DNA of 64,000 nt from Paramecium tetraurelia (Eukaryota; Ciliophora; Oligohymenophorea; Peniculida; Parameciidae), in NCBI RefSeq assembly GCF_000165425.1, contig NW_001799222.1, positions 434,001 to 498,000 of the forward strand. Reading direction: 5' to 3'. Under the pieces are notes generated by a model. The model worked only from the letters and a program-made list of their open reading frames with translations. It did not search any database and was not told the DNA's origin. Shown one piece after another: positions 12,039 to 25,115 of the stretch (the stretch's first letter is position 1; every line of letters starts with the position of its first letter). The position numbers and the translations under genes are program-made.

Positions 12039-13254
12039 TCAAATCGATATCCTCTAAATTAAATTTGGAAAGTCGTTATAGTTTCTATTGAAAACTTAGA
12101 TTACTTCTGTTAGGATATCACTTTATTAGGTTCTAAAATGGATTTAATTTATACCTAATTTTAGTAGCTTCTACATAACCATTGTGATAATCGACGCAAG
12201 TTCTCTCCCAATCATCCTTTTATTTTCTCAATAGAGTTGATTTCTTGAAATTTCAATATGTTATTTTTACTTCAGTGTTAAATCTAATGTCATTATTCAA
12301 TTCTAATAAGGTTTAATTGATAATTAAGACTCTAGCCTTGAATGTTGCAATAGTTGCTTCTAATCTTCTATTTTGGATGACAATTCTTTCTTTTTAATTT
12401 TGGTAATCTTATTCTCTTGCGTTATCTGTCAGTAATTCTTATTTTAACAAATCGAAAACACTTTCAATTAGTTCATCAATAATTTCTTAAATTTTAGCAA
12501 CACCTTATTAGTTAGCTTGTATTCCTGGATCTCTAATTGATAGATTGAAAAATGGTTTACTAAGAGGTTTCTAGAAGCAATTCATAGAGTAAGCCAATTC
12601 CATTTGATTGTTTTTTTAATAACTTTTAATGTCCTTCTAATTCATTAAACATAAATTAAGAGAACTCAAGGAAAGAATAGGTTCCAGCCAAGGGATCCCA
12701 CTTTTTGGTACTTAACTTGCTAATGATTCTTTTTCCTTCTTGAAGAGCACCAACCATATTAGTCAATTCATCTCTTCTTGCTTCATATTGTTACTAAAAT
12801 TAAGCATGATAAATACTCTGGTAATGTCTCTTTCTTAAGTTAATTCAGCAATACGTTAATTATTTCTATTTTCAATTTCTTATTTATCCAATAATTATCT
12901 TTATTTGTTTTTTTATTCTTAGACGAATAATGGCAATGTTTATTAATCTTTAGCCAACTAATATTCCGATGAATCAATAACAAATAAGATTTCATCATAT
13001 TTATCATCACAAAATTAAGTATGATCTCTTGACTTTTGTCTTTCCTCATCTTATTCACCATTGATTCTATCTTTCATTTGAGTAAGAAGATCAATAATTT
13101 TATCAACACTGCTATTTCCTTATAATTCCACTTGAATAGTTTAAATTATTGTTTTTCCAAATTCAGTGCTTTGCAAAGATTGTAATAGTGTCTCTCCTTC
13201 ACTCATGCTGCTTGCAAATAGAACAAGGGAGCACAATATTATCACTTTATACAT
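12039..13254 (-). CDS. secreted coiled-coil protein, trichocyst-matrix-like (frameshift)
   Basis: Begins with a clear signal peptide (MYKVIILCSLVLFASS), then long amphipathic helices with the pattern LTQMKDRI...E...CDDKYDEIL and a C-terminal WERTCVDYHNGYVEAT segment. This build resembles ciliate trichocyst matrix / granule-lattice proteins, which are cleaved from proproteins and crystallise in regulated secretory granules; the assignment is by appearance, not by a firm motif. Three introns: 12794-12816 (TAG), 12244-12270 (AAG) and one near 12150 (22 nt, TAG). With them removed the length is one base over a codon multiple. The frame slips at an A7 run (plus-strand T7 near 12611-12617); six A's would restore an open frame of about 380 residues. 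Real mutation or homopolymer error. Confidence 0.6.
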
Positions 13255-13316
13255 TATTATTAATAATTAAAACGGATTTGTGATCATTATGTATTTTATT
13301 CTTTTTATTTTATAAT

Positions 13317-14324
13317 TCAATGATGATGATGTCCCCCATTTGCATCTTACAATTTTAGTGTTCCTGTCTTGCCTACAACAACCTGTAAATTGCCAAATTA
13401 TCTTCCCACAATAGGCATTCCTTCAGCCATCTCTTCATTAATTTCATCAATAATTTCTCTCAAATGACCTCTGTATAATGATTAGAAGAAGTAAGGGAAT
13501 GCCAAAAACACCAAGAAGAAATTTCTTACCCATCTAAAGAAAATTCTATAGTCATTAAACTTAATAATATTAGGCTTTCATACTTTTAAGTATTCGTAGT
13601 CGACTACTGCATTTTAATGCAAATATGACCATTCTTTGAATGTTCTCTCTTCAGTAGACCAAACTCTAAAATATTAAGCATCCTCAGAAGTGATACGATG
13701 CTCTGTTTCAAATGGATTTTGTTTCATATTGTGATATAATGGTCTGTGATATTAACCAACACCCATTAAGGAATTTCCTCTTACATAACCTTTGTTTGGT
13801 CTTGGGACACCTTGAATGATTAAACTATATTTTACCTCCTTTGTATCTGCCAAAATCATCTACATTAAAAACTGATCTCTCTTTTTTCAAATACTCTTGC
13901 TTCTCTTTGGCATAATCTGATGCCACTTATCCTGGCCTTTTGTATGTACCATCATCATTTCTTTAGAATGATTATTTATATCTTTCCATTTCTTCACCAT
14001 ACAATAGCTCTGGTTATTCTTTATTCAAAAGATCGTAAGCATTTCTGCTTTGTATTTGTGAGAGTACTGCAAAGGCTTCAGCCACATCCTAGAACCCTTA
14101 TTGGGCTTATACATCATTTATAGCCACAGATGTAGTGACATTTGGATAGAGTCTAATATGCTTGTATTTGAGATGTACTTTTGTGCTTTCTATGCGTAAG
14201 CTTCTTTGATTTATTCCTCTGTGGCAGTCTTTGAGATCCCCAAAATTGCATAATAATCCTTTCTTCTTCCGAAAAATTAGACTTGTTTTAGTGGCAAGTT
14301 GAATAAGCCTCTTGATAATATCAT
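13317..14324 (-). CDS. J-domain-like membrane protein lacking HPD
   Basis: Product of 310 residues. The N-terminus (MILSRGLFNLPLKQVQFFGRR) is short, basic and amphipathic, like a mitochondrial presequence. It is followed by a J-like domain: KDYYAILGISKTATEEQIKEAY (helices I-II) and VAEAFAVLSQIQSRNAYDLL (helices III-IV). Where a co-chaperone has HPD, this protein has YPN, so it should not stimulate Hsp70 ATPase in the usual way. A transmembrane segment follows at about 215-240 (RWVRNFFLVFLAFPYFF) and the protein ends in a natural run of four His. Introns: a 26-nt TAG intron near 14170 inside the J domain, plus 13811-13835 and 13560-13583 (both AAG). Candidate roles are a mitochondrial inner-membrane or respiratory-complex subunit; unproven. 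Confidence 0.75.
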
Positions 14325-14368
14325 TATTATATATATATATTTATTTATATATATTTATTTCTTATTCA

Positions 14369-17300
14369 TCATTGGTGCTATTATTATTGAAGATTTGCAA
14401 TTAGATTATCCTTCTCATCCAATTAGCTTCTCAACCCTTCACATTCTGTAAATTGCATAGTTAAAATCATCATACAATCTTAGACTCTTAAAATATTAAT
14501 AAATAATCCTACTTTTTATTTAACTCATCCACAGTGTTCAATTGTTCCTAATACTTATTGATATCCTCCTTTTGTCTTTCAACTATTTCTTATGATTCTT
14601 AATATTTTGGTGATATGACTTGGAACTAAGATCAAACACATTAATACTTTCTCCTCAAAAGGAGTCAGATAAGCTATTCTGTCTTCTAATTTCTACATCA
14701 ATTAACGTAATTCTTCCAATTCCTTCTATCTTTAATTCACGATTGCATTTAATCTATCCAAGTCAGCTAAATATTATTTATTTAAATTGTCCAACTGGTC
14801 TGTTTAGGTCTTCAAAACTTCATGTTCTCTCTTAGTCTATTCTAATTCAGCAATTCTATGAATTAATTTAAAGTTATACCTTTTATTTAATTCATCGATA
14901 GTTTAGTTTGCTTATTACAATTATAGATCCAAAGCACCAAACTATGAATTTAATTCATCATATTAATGAGTCTTTTCTCTTAATTATTCAGTCAATCTCT
15001 CGATATCTTTTAATTACTAATTAAATTTGTTTTCAATATCTTTGTATCTGGCTTCATTTTGTTTGAACTCTTAGATTTATCTTTCTAATTCTTATAAATC
15101 TTGTCTCATGTCATTATTCTCGCTCTACAATTATTCAATATCTTTATTGGCATTATTTAAATCACTCTATAAGTTATTATTTTATGTTTGTGCTTATGCC
15201 AACTTATCTAAATTCTATTGATGTTGAGCCAATAATTACTCGTAATCTTAAGTTTTCTTCCTCTCTTCCTCGTAATCATGAACTAAATTGCCCATTCTTT
15301 CATTTAATGCTTCCAAAGCATCATCCTTAACCTTCATTGTCATTTCTTGCTGATTCAAATTCCATTTGTGAGTGTCTATATCAATTTAATTTTATTGAAT
15401 AATTTTATTTAATTTTTCAATATCATTCTAGAGTTATTAAACTCTCTATTCTGCCTACTTATATCTCTCCTCTAAAACTCTATATTAATCTTCTAAAGGT
15501 TATAATTATTAATATTTTAATTTCCAATCATTTAAGTCTTGTGTTCTTGAGTCAAGCAATTATTTTAGTTTGTTTAACTCATCTTATGCATTCTATAACT
15601 ATTTCTCTAAATCAGTAACATAATTCTCAAGAGATTTCAATTTATTAATTTCATTTTCCAATTATAAAATTTATTGTTACAATTAGTCATTCTCTTTCAA
15701 CAAAGAAGTTATTTGATCATTTTGTCTTTATATTTCTTTAGCTTAATTTTAAATGAGAATATCTTAATCCTATAGTCTTCTCTCATTTGCTTATGCCTAT
15801 AATAATTGTAAATCTTATTAAGCAACCCTTCTCTTTAAATCATCAATCAACTTTTGATATTCATTGATTTTGTCTTCTAATAGTTTGCATTTCAATTCTA
15901 CTCCCCTTAATTCACTGATGGTGTATTCTAACTCTGTACATTTCTTTTACAAATCCATTAATTGTTACAATCTTTACTTATTCTATTGGTTTAATCTACT
16001 GATGTCATCATTCTTCTGTTAAAGTGCATTTTTCAAATCATTTAATTGCTACTCCAAAATCTATTTATCAGTTAACAACTGATCCAATTACTCTTTAATT
16101 TATTTAATAGTGAGTTCTCTCTCTTCTCTTTCTGAATTAGCTGCATGTAGATCTCCTTGTTATTATCCAGCTCTTTCATTTAACTCATTAATTTTATTAT
16201 TCAATTATTCATTCTGACTCTTCAAACTCATAATTTCATCCCTATTATTCATGATATCATCATTTAATTTATTGATTTAATCCTCTAAATTGCGAATATT
16301 GTCATTGCATTTTTGAAGCTATTAATTCAAATAGTTGATTTCATTGATTCTGCCATTTAAATCTCCTTATAACTTCTCAATTTCTCTATTTAATTACTTG
16401 ATCATTTGATTCAATTGATTAATTTAATCTAAAAGGTTTTTATTGTCTTGTTCTGCTCTTGCCAATTTTTCCTTAAGGGAGTTATTTTGAGCATCTTTGT
16501 CTCTCAACAATCCATTTAATCTATCGATTTCTCTAACTTGCTATTGTGATAATTATGTCAGTTAATTCAATTTCTATTCTGATCCATTTTATTGATTTCC
16601 TAGATTGTTGTATTTATTCTCAAGTGTTGAATATTTGTTTCTCCAATCATTTAGATCACGATCCCTTTATTGCAATTAGTTACTTAAATCATTAATTTTA
16701 CTTTCATATTGAGATTTCATAGAAGTGAATTATTACTGCAAAGTATTGTATTTATTCTTCCAATCATCACATTCAAGTAACTTATTTTTTAAATCATTTT
16801 TTAACTTATCATTTTCAGCATTTCTTTCATTTAACAATTTAGTCAATCTGTCTATCTCTGATTGTAATGTATTAAATTTGTTTTCATAATCCCTAATTCT
16901 AACTTCATAATCTCTAATTTATTTTTATAATCCATCCAAATTCCTTCCTGAGTTGTTTTTCAAATCATCCAATTCTCTCTATCTTTAAGATAGTAAATCT
17001 TGTAGTCTCTTCATTTCTGAATCCCATGATGACTTATCTGTTGAATATTTACTCTTCCATTAATTAATATCTCTTTCATAATCTGTGATCTTACGTTCAG
17101 CATCTTTTAATCTCTAAGCAAGTGAATTATCAACCTACCCTAATCTTGACTTGTAATCAGCGATCTCTGTCTCCAACTACTTGATTCTTATTAAATGTTT
17201 GTCAATATCAGATTTGTATTGCGTTATATCTCTATTTGCTTAATCTAATTTTGCTTGTAATTCCCTTACTCTAACATCTCCGCCCTCGCTCTAACTTTCC

Positions 17301-17672
17301 AATTCCTTAATTCTTTTAATGAGAGCATCATTCTCTCTCATTACACGATCATTTTCCAGAGCTAAAAGGAAACACACAACTTCTGGGTATTTTCCTAACC
17401 ATTTTCTCTCCCCTGATGGTGGTGCCATTTGAACACTTCATATAAATAACTATTTACGCTGTAGCAGGTGGTGCTTTAATTGTACTTGATCTTCTACCAT
17501 CCGATCTCTCAAATGTACTTGTAGTGTTCGTTTGTGGTACTGACAAATTCGATGATGTTGTAGTTGTTGTGACTTATGTTCTGTAGCTAGATTAAGTTGT
17601 AGCCGCTTGATTCTAATTTATGCCACTCGAACCAAGTGTAGAGGGTCTATATCTACTTGTGTATGAAGACAT
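14369..17672 (-). CDS. long coiled-coil protein, about 1,080 residues
   Basis: The first 80 residues are Ser/Thr-rich and probably disordered (MSSYTSRYRPSTLGSSG), then a short conserved-looking block (SGERKWLGKYPEVVCFLLALEND split by charged residues), then about 900 residues of unbroken heptads rich in N, Q, L, K, D and E. This is typical of ciliate cortical, basal-body or fibrous cytoskeleton proteins; no specific family is recognised. An intron of 22 nt (AAG end) follows the N-terminal region, and a second at 14487-14512 (26 nt, AAG) joins the coil to the last exon, which ends in a Q-rich tail and two adjacent TGA codons. One further small intron is implied because the sum is not a codon multiple. 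Confidence 0.82.
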
Positions 17673-17754
17673 TTATTTATTAAATAAAAAAATAAAATAA
17701 ATTCAATGATCCAAGATATTTACTATATGAAATACATTTATTTATAAATTTTTA

Positions 17755-18233
17755 TCACATTTTCTTTATATGCTAATCAACTGCAAACATATTTCCTATT
17801 AACCCATCAACTACTTTCTTCATATCCAGAATTTCCTTTAATTACCTACCAACTTAAAAAAAAAGGCATGACTTATAAAGGAACTTGATTTAAATAAGAT
17901 ATTTTTTACTGATATCATTAATTAAACTAAAACTAGGAAAGAGCTGAAATGATTTTATCAAACCTATAGTAGTCTTTTGAACTGTATCTAAAAATCTTAA
18001 GGGTTATACTTTATTTAATTGAGCAAATATATATTCTGGTATCAATTTTATTATATTCTTATAATCCATTTCAGAAATACGACAGAATAAGTAATATTTT
18101 AAATTACATTTCAGCTATGATTATAATATTATTTCCTTCAAAATGTTTCAAATTTTTTCATCAAATTTAAATTCCGAACCAAAAGCTCAACCACTTACAA
18201 TAATTTCAAATAATAATCAAAGTATGGCGACAT
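17755..18233 (-). CDS. small hypothetical protein (possible frameshift)
   Basis: Unrecognised. The downstream part is a clean 105-codon frame from an ATG at 18069 (MDYKNIIKLIPEYIFAQLN) to TGA at 17755, rich in I, L, F and K. A short upstream frame from 18233 (MSPYFDYYLKLLQVVELL) reads into it only if one base is gained or lost around the A and T runs near 18140-18165; no GT...AG intron fits there. The two pieces together read as one helical protein of about 155 residues. Because only TGA stops translation here, frames of this size can be open by chance, so confidence is limited. Confidence 0.42.
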
Positions 18234-18381
18234 ATAAATTTAGTAGATGAATTAAATTAATAAGGTTTATTCAATCAAGCAATTTCTTAAGACAATTAAG
18301 ATCAAAATACGAAACTAGGTTAAATTTCTGCCTAATTAAAGATTGGTTTAATAGTTAATTAACATCTTAGGTAAATAACTA

Positions 18382-19997
18382 ATGGATTAAAATAAATTTC
18401 ATGAAGCAATCTAGATTTATACTAATATTTTGGGAATAGATTCATATAATATTGCTGCTTTATTTGGTTATGGTATCAAATTATCTAACAGAAGGTGATG
18501 CCCTAACAATATTGAAAGAGTTTTAATAGGCTCTAGAATAATATAGAAAAATAAAAAAACTTAAGAAAGATTTAATAATTGTCTTTTTAAAAATAGGTAA
18601 CTAGGCTACAATAATCATTAGGATTAACATTAGGTTCTATGGGGTAAAATAAGAAGGCTTTGAAGTATTTTATCAAAGCTTAGAATGAAATTATGGAAGA
18701 TCATAAATTAGAATGGACAAGAAGTAAATTAGGCTAGATTATTATTTTAAAGGTAAAGAAGTAGAAATCAATGAACTGTTAAGACAAACTCTTAATTACT
18801 TTAATATTCAAAGCTTAAATAAAGAGGAGTTATTAGTATATGGTACAATTTCATAAAGCATTATTTCAGCACACATTTTAATTCGTTTCAAGCATTATGA
18901 TGAAGCTTAACATATTTTGAACTAATTAAAAAGTTCTAATCCAAATAATGATTAAATATTTTGTTTAGAAGCGGACATCTTATTAGTCTCAGCTAAATTT
19001 GATGAAGCTGAATTATCACTTAATAAGGCAGTAAAAATCAATCCAAACAGCTGTTATACTTGGGTTAAATTAAGTAAATTATTTTAAAATCATTTTTACA
19101 GCAATGATTTTAATAATATAAGGCAAATATATAGAAGCGTTATCTCAATTAGATAATGTAATATTAAAAGCGTTCCCTCACAATCTTGATTCACTATTTT
19201 TTAGAAGTAAAAATTTAACTTTATTTAATGAGGCGAAATCTTAAGAGCTCTATAATTATTTTAAGAAGCAATTGTAGGGTACAATAAGTGCATATCTTAT
19301 AATGAGAACTACAGAGACGCTTATAAATTTAAGGGTAAATGGTTGCAATTATGTTAAGCTGATGCGTTAAGGCATTTAATGTAATATGAGGAGGCTTTGG
19401 AAATTTATAATTTTCTCCTTTAGGATGATCTTCAAAATTCTGATATTTTATATGAAAAAGGTAAAAATGAATATTATCCTTAGCTTGTACATTTATGGAG
19501 AAGAAAGAATATGATGAGGCTCATAAAATATTTGATTAAGTTTTGGCGTTACAACCTAACAATCTAGATGCATAAGTTAAATAAGGTAAAGATTAAATAA
19601 ACTTTTTAGGAGATATTCTATTAGTACTAGGTTTGTTCGATGATTCGCTAGAGATCTATGATAAAGTTCTTTCAATATAACCAAACCACTTTTTTGCTCT
19701 TTGGGGAAAAAGTAATTAAGAATTGTGTTTTTAGGTGAGTCTTTAAGAGGTATGTAGAAATATAATGAATCTTTAATTTGTTATGATACAGTGTTAAAAT
19801 AAAGATCAATGTATCCATATGCCTATCATTATAAGGGTAAAAAAATATATATTTCATTAGGACTTGCTTTATAGTAATTGAATAGAGATGAGGAGGCAAT
19901 AAATAATTTCATATCAGCTCTATCAATACATCCGGAGCTTAAATAATCCAAAGAGGCTCTACAAATTTCATAATTGAAGCTAGCAGAACGAAAATGA
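18382..19997 (+). CDS. TPR-repeat protein
   Basis: A protein of about 500 residues built of tetratricopeptide-like helical pairs, a protein-protein interaction scaffold. Recognisable repeat units include KIGLTLGSMGQNKKALKYF, the stretch LLVSAKFDEAELSLNKAV followed by INPNSCYTWVKL, and later DDSLEIYDKVLSIQ. Several short introns are required, for example a 25-nt GTA...TAG intron around 18600 that brings the second repeat into register. The exact exon set in the middle was not fully resolved. The start is the first ATG of the open frame (MDQNKFHEAIQIYTNILG), itself a TPR-like helix. The partner or complex cannot be inferred. Confidence 0.78.
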
Positions 19998-20343
19998 TTT
20001 AAATAATTATTTAAAATACAATCTATTGTTGATCTTTCAGATCTAAAATGCAATACTGAATTAGGCTGTTGGGTATTTCATATAACTATTTTTTATTACA
20101 ATAAAACATTCTGTCAAATATTATTTAAATGCACTGAGTAGATATAGAAATGACTTGAATTTCAATTTTAATCTAAAATAATTTAATAAATAAGAAAAAT
20201 ACTTTACGTTTCTAATTAAATATGCCTCTTAAATTTATTTAAATTATTATCAACCATCCTAAAAATTATGAAAATTATCTTATGCTTATGTTTTATTTTA
20301 TATTATTAGATATTAAAAATCAATAATAAATAATTAATATCCA
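19998..20343. other. intergenic, no gene seen
   Basis: Convergent gap between the TPR gene and the minus-strand helical protein gene. AT-rich with short poly-A and poly-T tracts; no supported frame on either strand. Confidence 0.5.
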
Positions 20344-21562
20344 TCATTCTTAAAATTAATCTTATATATTAATATTAAGAACTCTTGTCATAATTTCTAA
20401 GGCTCCACGTAATTATGGATCTTTAGTAGGATCTTTTAGCTTTTCTAGTGCTAATCTTTTCCTGTTATCTACTAAGTCATGTTTTATTTTTGAGGCTTTT
20501 TGACTGCTTTCCAATAGTAATACCTTTTCTTATTCTAGTTTGCTAATTAATTAATAATAATTTAATACTCTTGATTTAATATCAGTTTGGATTCTCGAGT
20601 AACAATGGAACTTTTATTAAAATTGAATTTCTATTATAATAATTCATTTAGTCTTTATGCTCGTTTTTTCTCTTAATAAATTATAGATAACATACTTAAA
20701 CTTCAGATTCAGCCTAATCATCCATATTTGAGAGGGTCTTTCCAATCAAATTCTTCTCAATATATTCTATTTTCTTTCTCTTATCTTCCAATTTCTTGTC
20801 TTCAATCTTTTACTCTTCGCTCTTCTTTTCTGGAGATAATTTTTCTATTCTTTTATCTCTGACCGTTTCAAATTTTTACAGAGTTAACTTAATTAACTTT
20901 AAATTCTCTTCAGAGTTAGCGTCTAAAACTCTGATATCTTCACTTAACTGCAATAAATTATAACGAAGAGCAGTGACATCCTTCAAAAAGCTCATACATT
21001 ATTAATCATCTAAAATCTTATGGCCGGCCTACCTCATCATTAACATGTAAAGTTCTATGCGATCTCTTAAGTATTGGAGCATCTCATTAAATAAATCCAC
21101 ATTCTTATCATATACTTTTTCTTCCTAATGAGGATCTATGTGCTCTGGGTTATGCTCTTATAAATGTTTAATAGGTGACTACTTAAGTCCAATCTACTCA
21201 GGGTTCTTTTTGAATTCTTATAAAATGATTGAACCTATCTAATCAATCAGAACTATAGTATCCTCCAATCTTTAATTAAACATTCCCTTTTTTTTTGGCT
21301 GTTCCATTAAATCCATTAATAAAAAAATCCTTTTGAGTCGAAACTTATCAAGTAGCAAATTCTTTAATTAGTTGCATTTTTCCATTATTATTTTTAGTAA
21401 ATCTCTAATGACAACATGTTACATAGTCCTATCTAAATTAATTTCAATAATTCTTACCTCTTCTTATGAAAGCATCAAATTAGACATAAGGTAAGCCCTC
21501 GAATAAATTAGCTCTATCTATTTCGGTATGCTTAAAGATTCGATACCTGCCCACAGGTCCAT
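20344..21562 (-). CDS. helical/coiled-coil hypothetical protein
   Basis: About 390-400 residues. Starts MDLWAGIESLSIPKQIEL; an in-frame TGA lies just upstream, which supports this start. The protein is strongly helical with alternating L/I/M and charged residues, an extended QYLRDRIELYMLMMRQ segment in the middle, and a charged C-terminal half (KFETVRDKRIEKLSPEKK). The C-terminus ends LRGALEIMTRVLNINIQ. No family is recognised. The span is one base over a codon multiple, so at least one short intron remains unplaced. Confidence 0.7.
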
Positions 21563-21720
21563 TTGATCTTCTCAGTTATTAATTGCTCGTATATTTCTTC
21601 ATTATATAATTTTAAAATATTGCTTAATAAAATATATATTTAGTTTCTTTTGTGTTTGTGAAACTCAATTAATCTGTCTACTGAAGAAGGCTGTATTGAA
21701 TTTTTAAAGATTAACTAAAA

Positions 21721-23206
21721 TCATATTTCAATTTTCTATTAAAACAATTTTTCAAATACACTTGCAGGTCCTTGGGAATCAAAAAATTAGTTTAACTTTA
21801 ATTTCTCTCTATTAATTTATTTATTAATTATTACCTATTATATTCTCTTACATCAGGCACACCAATCATCCCTTATAAATAGGTTTGTAAGCCCCACAAC
21901 TCTCGGTCATCTTTATTATCATAATAAGGGACTATGGGTATTCCATTATCTAATTGCCAAGCATAACTATAAGCAGCATTATCAATCAGAACTATTTGAC
22001 TCAATTGTCTATCAAAAATTCTAAGATCCTTTGTGTACATACCCCCTGTTGTCATAATACAGTTGTCTCTAAAAAGACGATGCGAGATTAGTTTGTTCTC
22101 TGGATCCAAATAATCTAAGACCTATTGGGCATAGCATGAATGAGAAGCCGTAAAGACTATAATTTCAAAATCGTCAACTAAGGATTCCAATAGTTCTACA
22201 GCTCCTGGACGGATATTTACTCCAGCCTTAACCATCTCATTTGGACCAACTTGTATGTTTAAAACAATGTCAGATTTTTATAGTAACGATTCATTACAAT
22301 GTACCAGAGTTTCATCCAAATCAAAGATCACAGAGATTTTATCTAATGTTGAATAAGATTAATGATACTTCTGTATTTTTCCTTTTATTTTAATTGGACT
22401 GTCTTTTTCTTTAGATCGTTGGGGTCAACTGGCCTGAGATATGAAGCAACATAAATTCCTTAATAAGTTTGAAAAAAATGTTCCCTATAAATACAGCTAA
22501 AATAATCGTCTCTTAGAGGACGAGTAAACACCTATCTAATCTTGCCCAAATAATATTGAAATTGACTATTTTCCTTGTTTTCCTTATTAAATTTAATGCT
22601 TTCAAAATATTTTGATTCTCGATTAGATAATTACTATGATTGCTGCAGTGACAATTATCTGGAATGTTGAGGAGTGGTTTGATGTGATTGAGCCTTCTTG
22701 GGTTTCTGAAGCATTGCATTGTACAATTTTTTATAATTTTAATCTTTGGAACCTATTGATTGTTATCGTTTGTGTTATACAGAGGTAGGAGCTTTCAATT
22801 CAGAAGTTTGAGGTCTTATGTCTGTGCCAATAGGAGATCTTGAAGACTGTTTAAACATGTTAAGTTCTAAGTTTGGAGTTACTTTAGTGACAAGTTGATT
22901 TAACAGCGATTAACTTTTTGAATAATTTCTGGTCGGTGTATCACGCTTTTGTTGCAGCAGTTAATTATACTTTTGCATAGCTGCTACTAACTCTAGATTT
23001 GACATTTGTTTCTTCTTTTGTTGATTCTCCTTACAAAATTATTGCTTTAAGAATTCCTTCCCAAAAATGTTCTTATTGGAATTCGATTTGGTCGACATAT
23101 TTCTAACAGAGTTAATGAGATCCAACTTCTAACTCTTCAGATTTTAACTAGCTTTTTGCAAGATGTCAAAAACATTATTCGTCTCAATTTGAGGTTTCTG
23201 CTTCAT
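21721..23206 (-). CDS. FCP/SCP-like (HAD family) protein phosphatase
   Basis: 477 residues. The first ~285 are basic, Q/S/N-rich and low-complexity (disordered, many KKxQ runs). The C-terminal catalytic domain shows the Mg-dependent HAD motif DLDETLVH, then RPGAVELLESL, the threonine motif FTAS, and ILIDN-like VLIDNAAYSYAW with DDRELWGL after it. This is the CTD-small-phosphatase (SCP/Dullard) family, which dephosphorylates phospho-Ser/Thr on partners such as RNA polymerase II CTD or membrane-trafficking proteins. Introns: a 26-nt TAG intron just before the catalytic Asp, and a 26-nt TAG intron before the last exon. Together they give exactly 478 codons. The long N-terminal tail is longer than the family usually has and may carry targeting. 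Confidence 0.9.
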
Positions 23207-23636
23207 TATTTATATTATATAATAATTCTCTATAATTATATATCACCCTTAAATATAAAAAAAACAATTTGGAATTAGAAAGTATACTATCGAATTCCAT
23301 CTTGATGAAACTTCAGAAGAGTTTAAATTTATTTAATTAAGAAAGAAGAAAAATCTTACATATTTCATCCAAGAAATGGAGAATTATTCTAACTTACAGA
23401 CTTTCTAAGATTTGCTTTTTTTTATTATTCTTGGAAGACTAATTTTTTAATGTAAAATAAAAGATTAAGTTATGCATTTGTAGAATTTATTTATTATAGA
23501 ATTAATTTATAAGAAAGAACATTCCTGAATTATTTAGTTTATGATGAAAACCTAGCCTTGAATGTTCAAGTTTATGAAAAATATATGTTTAACATAACAG
23601 TAAAATTAATTTGATTAACACTAACTATATATTAAT
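23207..23636. other. intergenic, no gene seen
   Basis: 430 nt between two minus-strand genes; presumed promoter of the phosphatase and 3' flank of the kinase. Purine-rich patches but no convincing frame. Confidence 0.5.
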
Positions 23637-25115
23637 TCAATAATTCTTAAATCTATCTTTGATAAGTTCAATTAAAGTGTTTAAATCTGATTTTACAAAT
23701 TTATTTAAGCCTCTTGTGTCCTCTATTTATGTTAATGCCTTCCCTTTATTTTTTTCTTGAGATAATTTCAAATTTTTCATTTCCTCGAGTAAGGTCACAG
23801 TATATTCTTCATATAAAATTGAAAAATAGTTTGATATTTAGTAATCCTATACACCCAAATCAAGAAAATCAAGGATATTATTATTCTTACTTTGAATAGC
23901 TGTTTCATATAAGTTAGCTAAAAATATTAGCAATTCTTATTAATAATTGAAGTATTTGAAGTTTTCTGGCTTAATGCAAACCTTTTAGTTAGAGTAAGTA
24001 ATATTTAGTTGAACTGATGAGAAAGCATTAGACAAAACACTTCGAAAGTTAACACAATACTCAGCAAATTCCTGATATTTATTCTCAATTGACTAAATCA
24101 ATCGTGATATCGAGACTAGCTGACTAATTTACTATTAAACTGTAAAAGATAAATTGACCATAAACTCTTGATGTTGTGGGACATAAGTCTATAGAATTGA
24201 TTTTCTCAAATCAATAACTTCTGTTAGGCACCATGGATGTCTAAATATGTCTTCAAAAGATGCTCTTTTTTTAGGATCCTCAACTAGCATTTTGCGTATT
24301 AAGTCAACGCATTCAGAAGAGATTCCAAGTTATTCTGGAAAATTAATCTATTGATATTATTTATGGTTACATTTTATTTTTCAATTTCATTAATTAGATC
24401 TGTGACCGTTCCTTTTTTTGAAACAAACGGTGGTTATCCATAAAGGATTTAATAAATCATTATGCCTAAAGACCAAATATCACATTTGTGATCATAATTA
24501 TCATATTTCCTATAGAATTATTATAAAATTAATACTTAAGTATTTCCGGAGCCATCGTAATCGGAGTTCCACAATAGGATTCAAGTAAATCAGTAGTTAC
24601 TGATTTAGCAAATCCAAAATCCCCTAATTTTATTTACATTTATTCATTTATGAGAATATTAGCAAGTTTGAGATCTCGATGAACGACATTTTTTAAACGC
24701 AATATTTTCATAGCATCCAATAATTATAGTATAATAGGTTTAGCTTCATTTTCAGGCAATCTATTTTTTGCAGAATTCTTTTTGATGTACTTTTCTAAAT
24801 CACCAAGAGCACAATACTCAAGTATCATATTAATTGAATCAGAAGTATATTGTACTTCCTTCAATTATACTATGTTTTAATGTTTAATGGATTTCATAAT
24901 TTGAATTTCTTAGTTAAACAGCTCTAACATTTTGTTTTTATGGGGACCTTCTTACATGTCTGTACTAATTTATTTGATCGCTACTATCTCCTTAGTTTTT
25001 AGATGTTAACCTTGATAAACTATAGCGAATGCTCCCTAGGAAAATGTTTAATAATTCTAAGTACCTTGCCAATGACCTTTAAAATTTAATAATTCTGAAT
25101 TGGATGCTTGCTCAT
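23637..25115 (-). CDS. ULK/ATG1-like Ser/Thr protein kinase
   Basis: 466 residues. N-terminal kinase domain (about 1-270): glycine loop VIGKGAFAIVY, VAIK lysine, catalytic loop [14 protein letters not shown] in LGDFGFAKS, activation-loop end [15 protein letters not shown], and [11 protein letters not shown]. The activation-loop pattern and overall layout resemble ATG1/ULK kinases. The C-terminal 200 residues are helical, with an MIT/EAT-like look ([16 protein letters not shown]), consistent with ULK-type regulatory tails. Introns of 29 nt (splitting the glycine loop), 26 nt and 23 nt, all TAG-ended, give exactly 467 codons. Ciliates carry many such kinases, so orthology to the autophagy kinase itself is uncertain. 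Confidence 0.9.

Noticed and set aside
14325-14368. TA-rich repeat between the J-like gene and the long coiled-coil gene
   Set aside because: Ordinary AT-rich spacer for this genome; not a telomere (no GGGGTT or GGGTTT repeats) and no evidence of an excised element.
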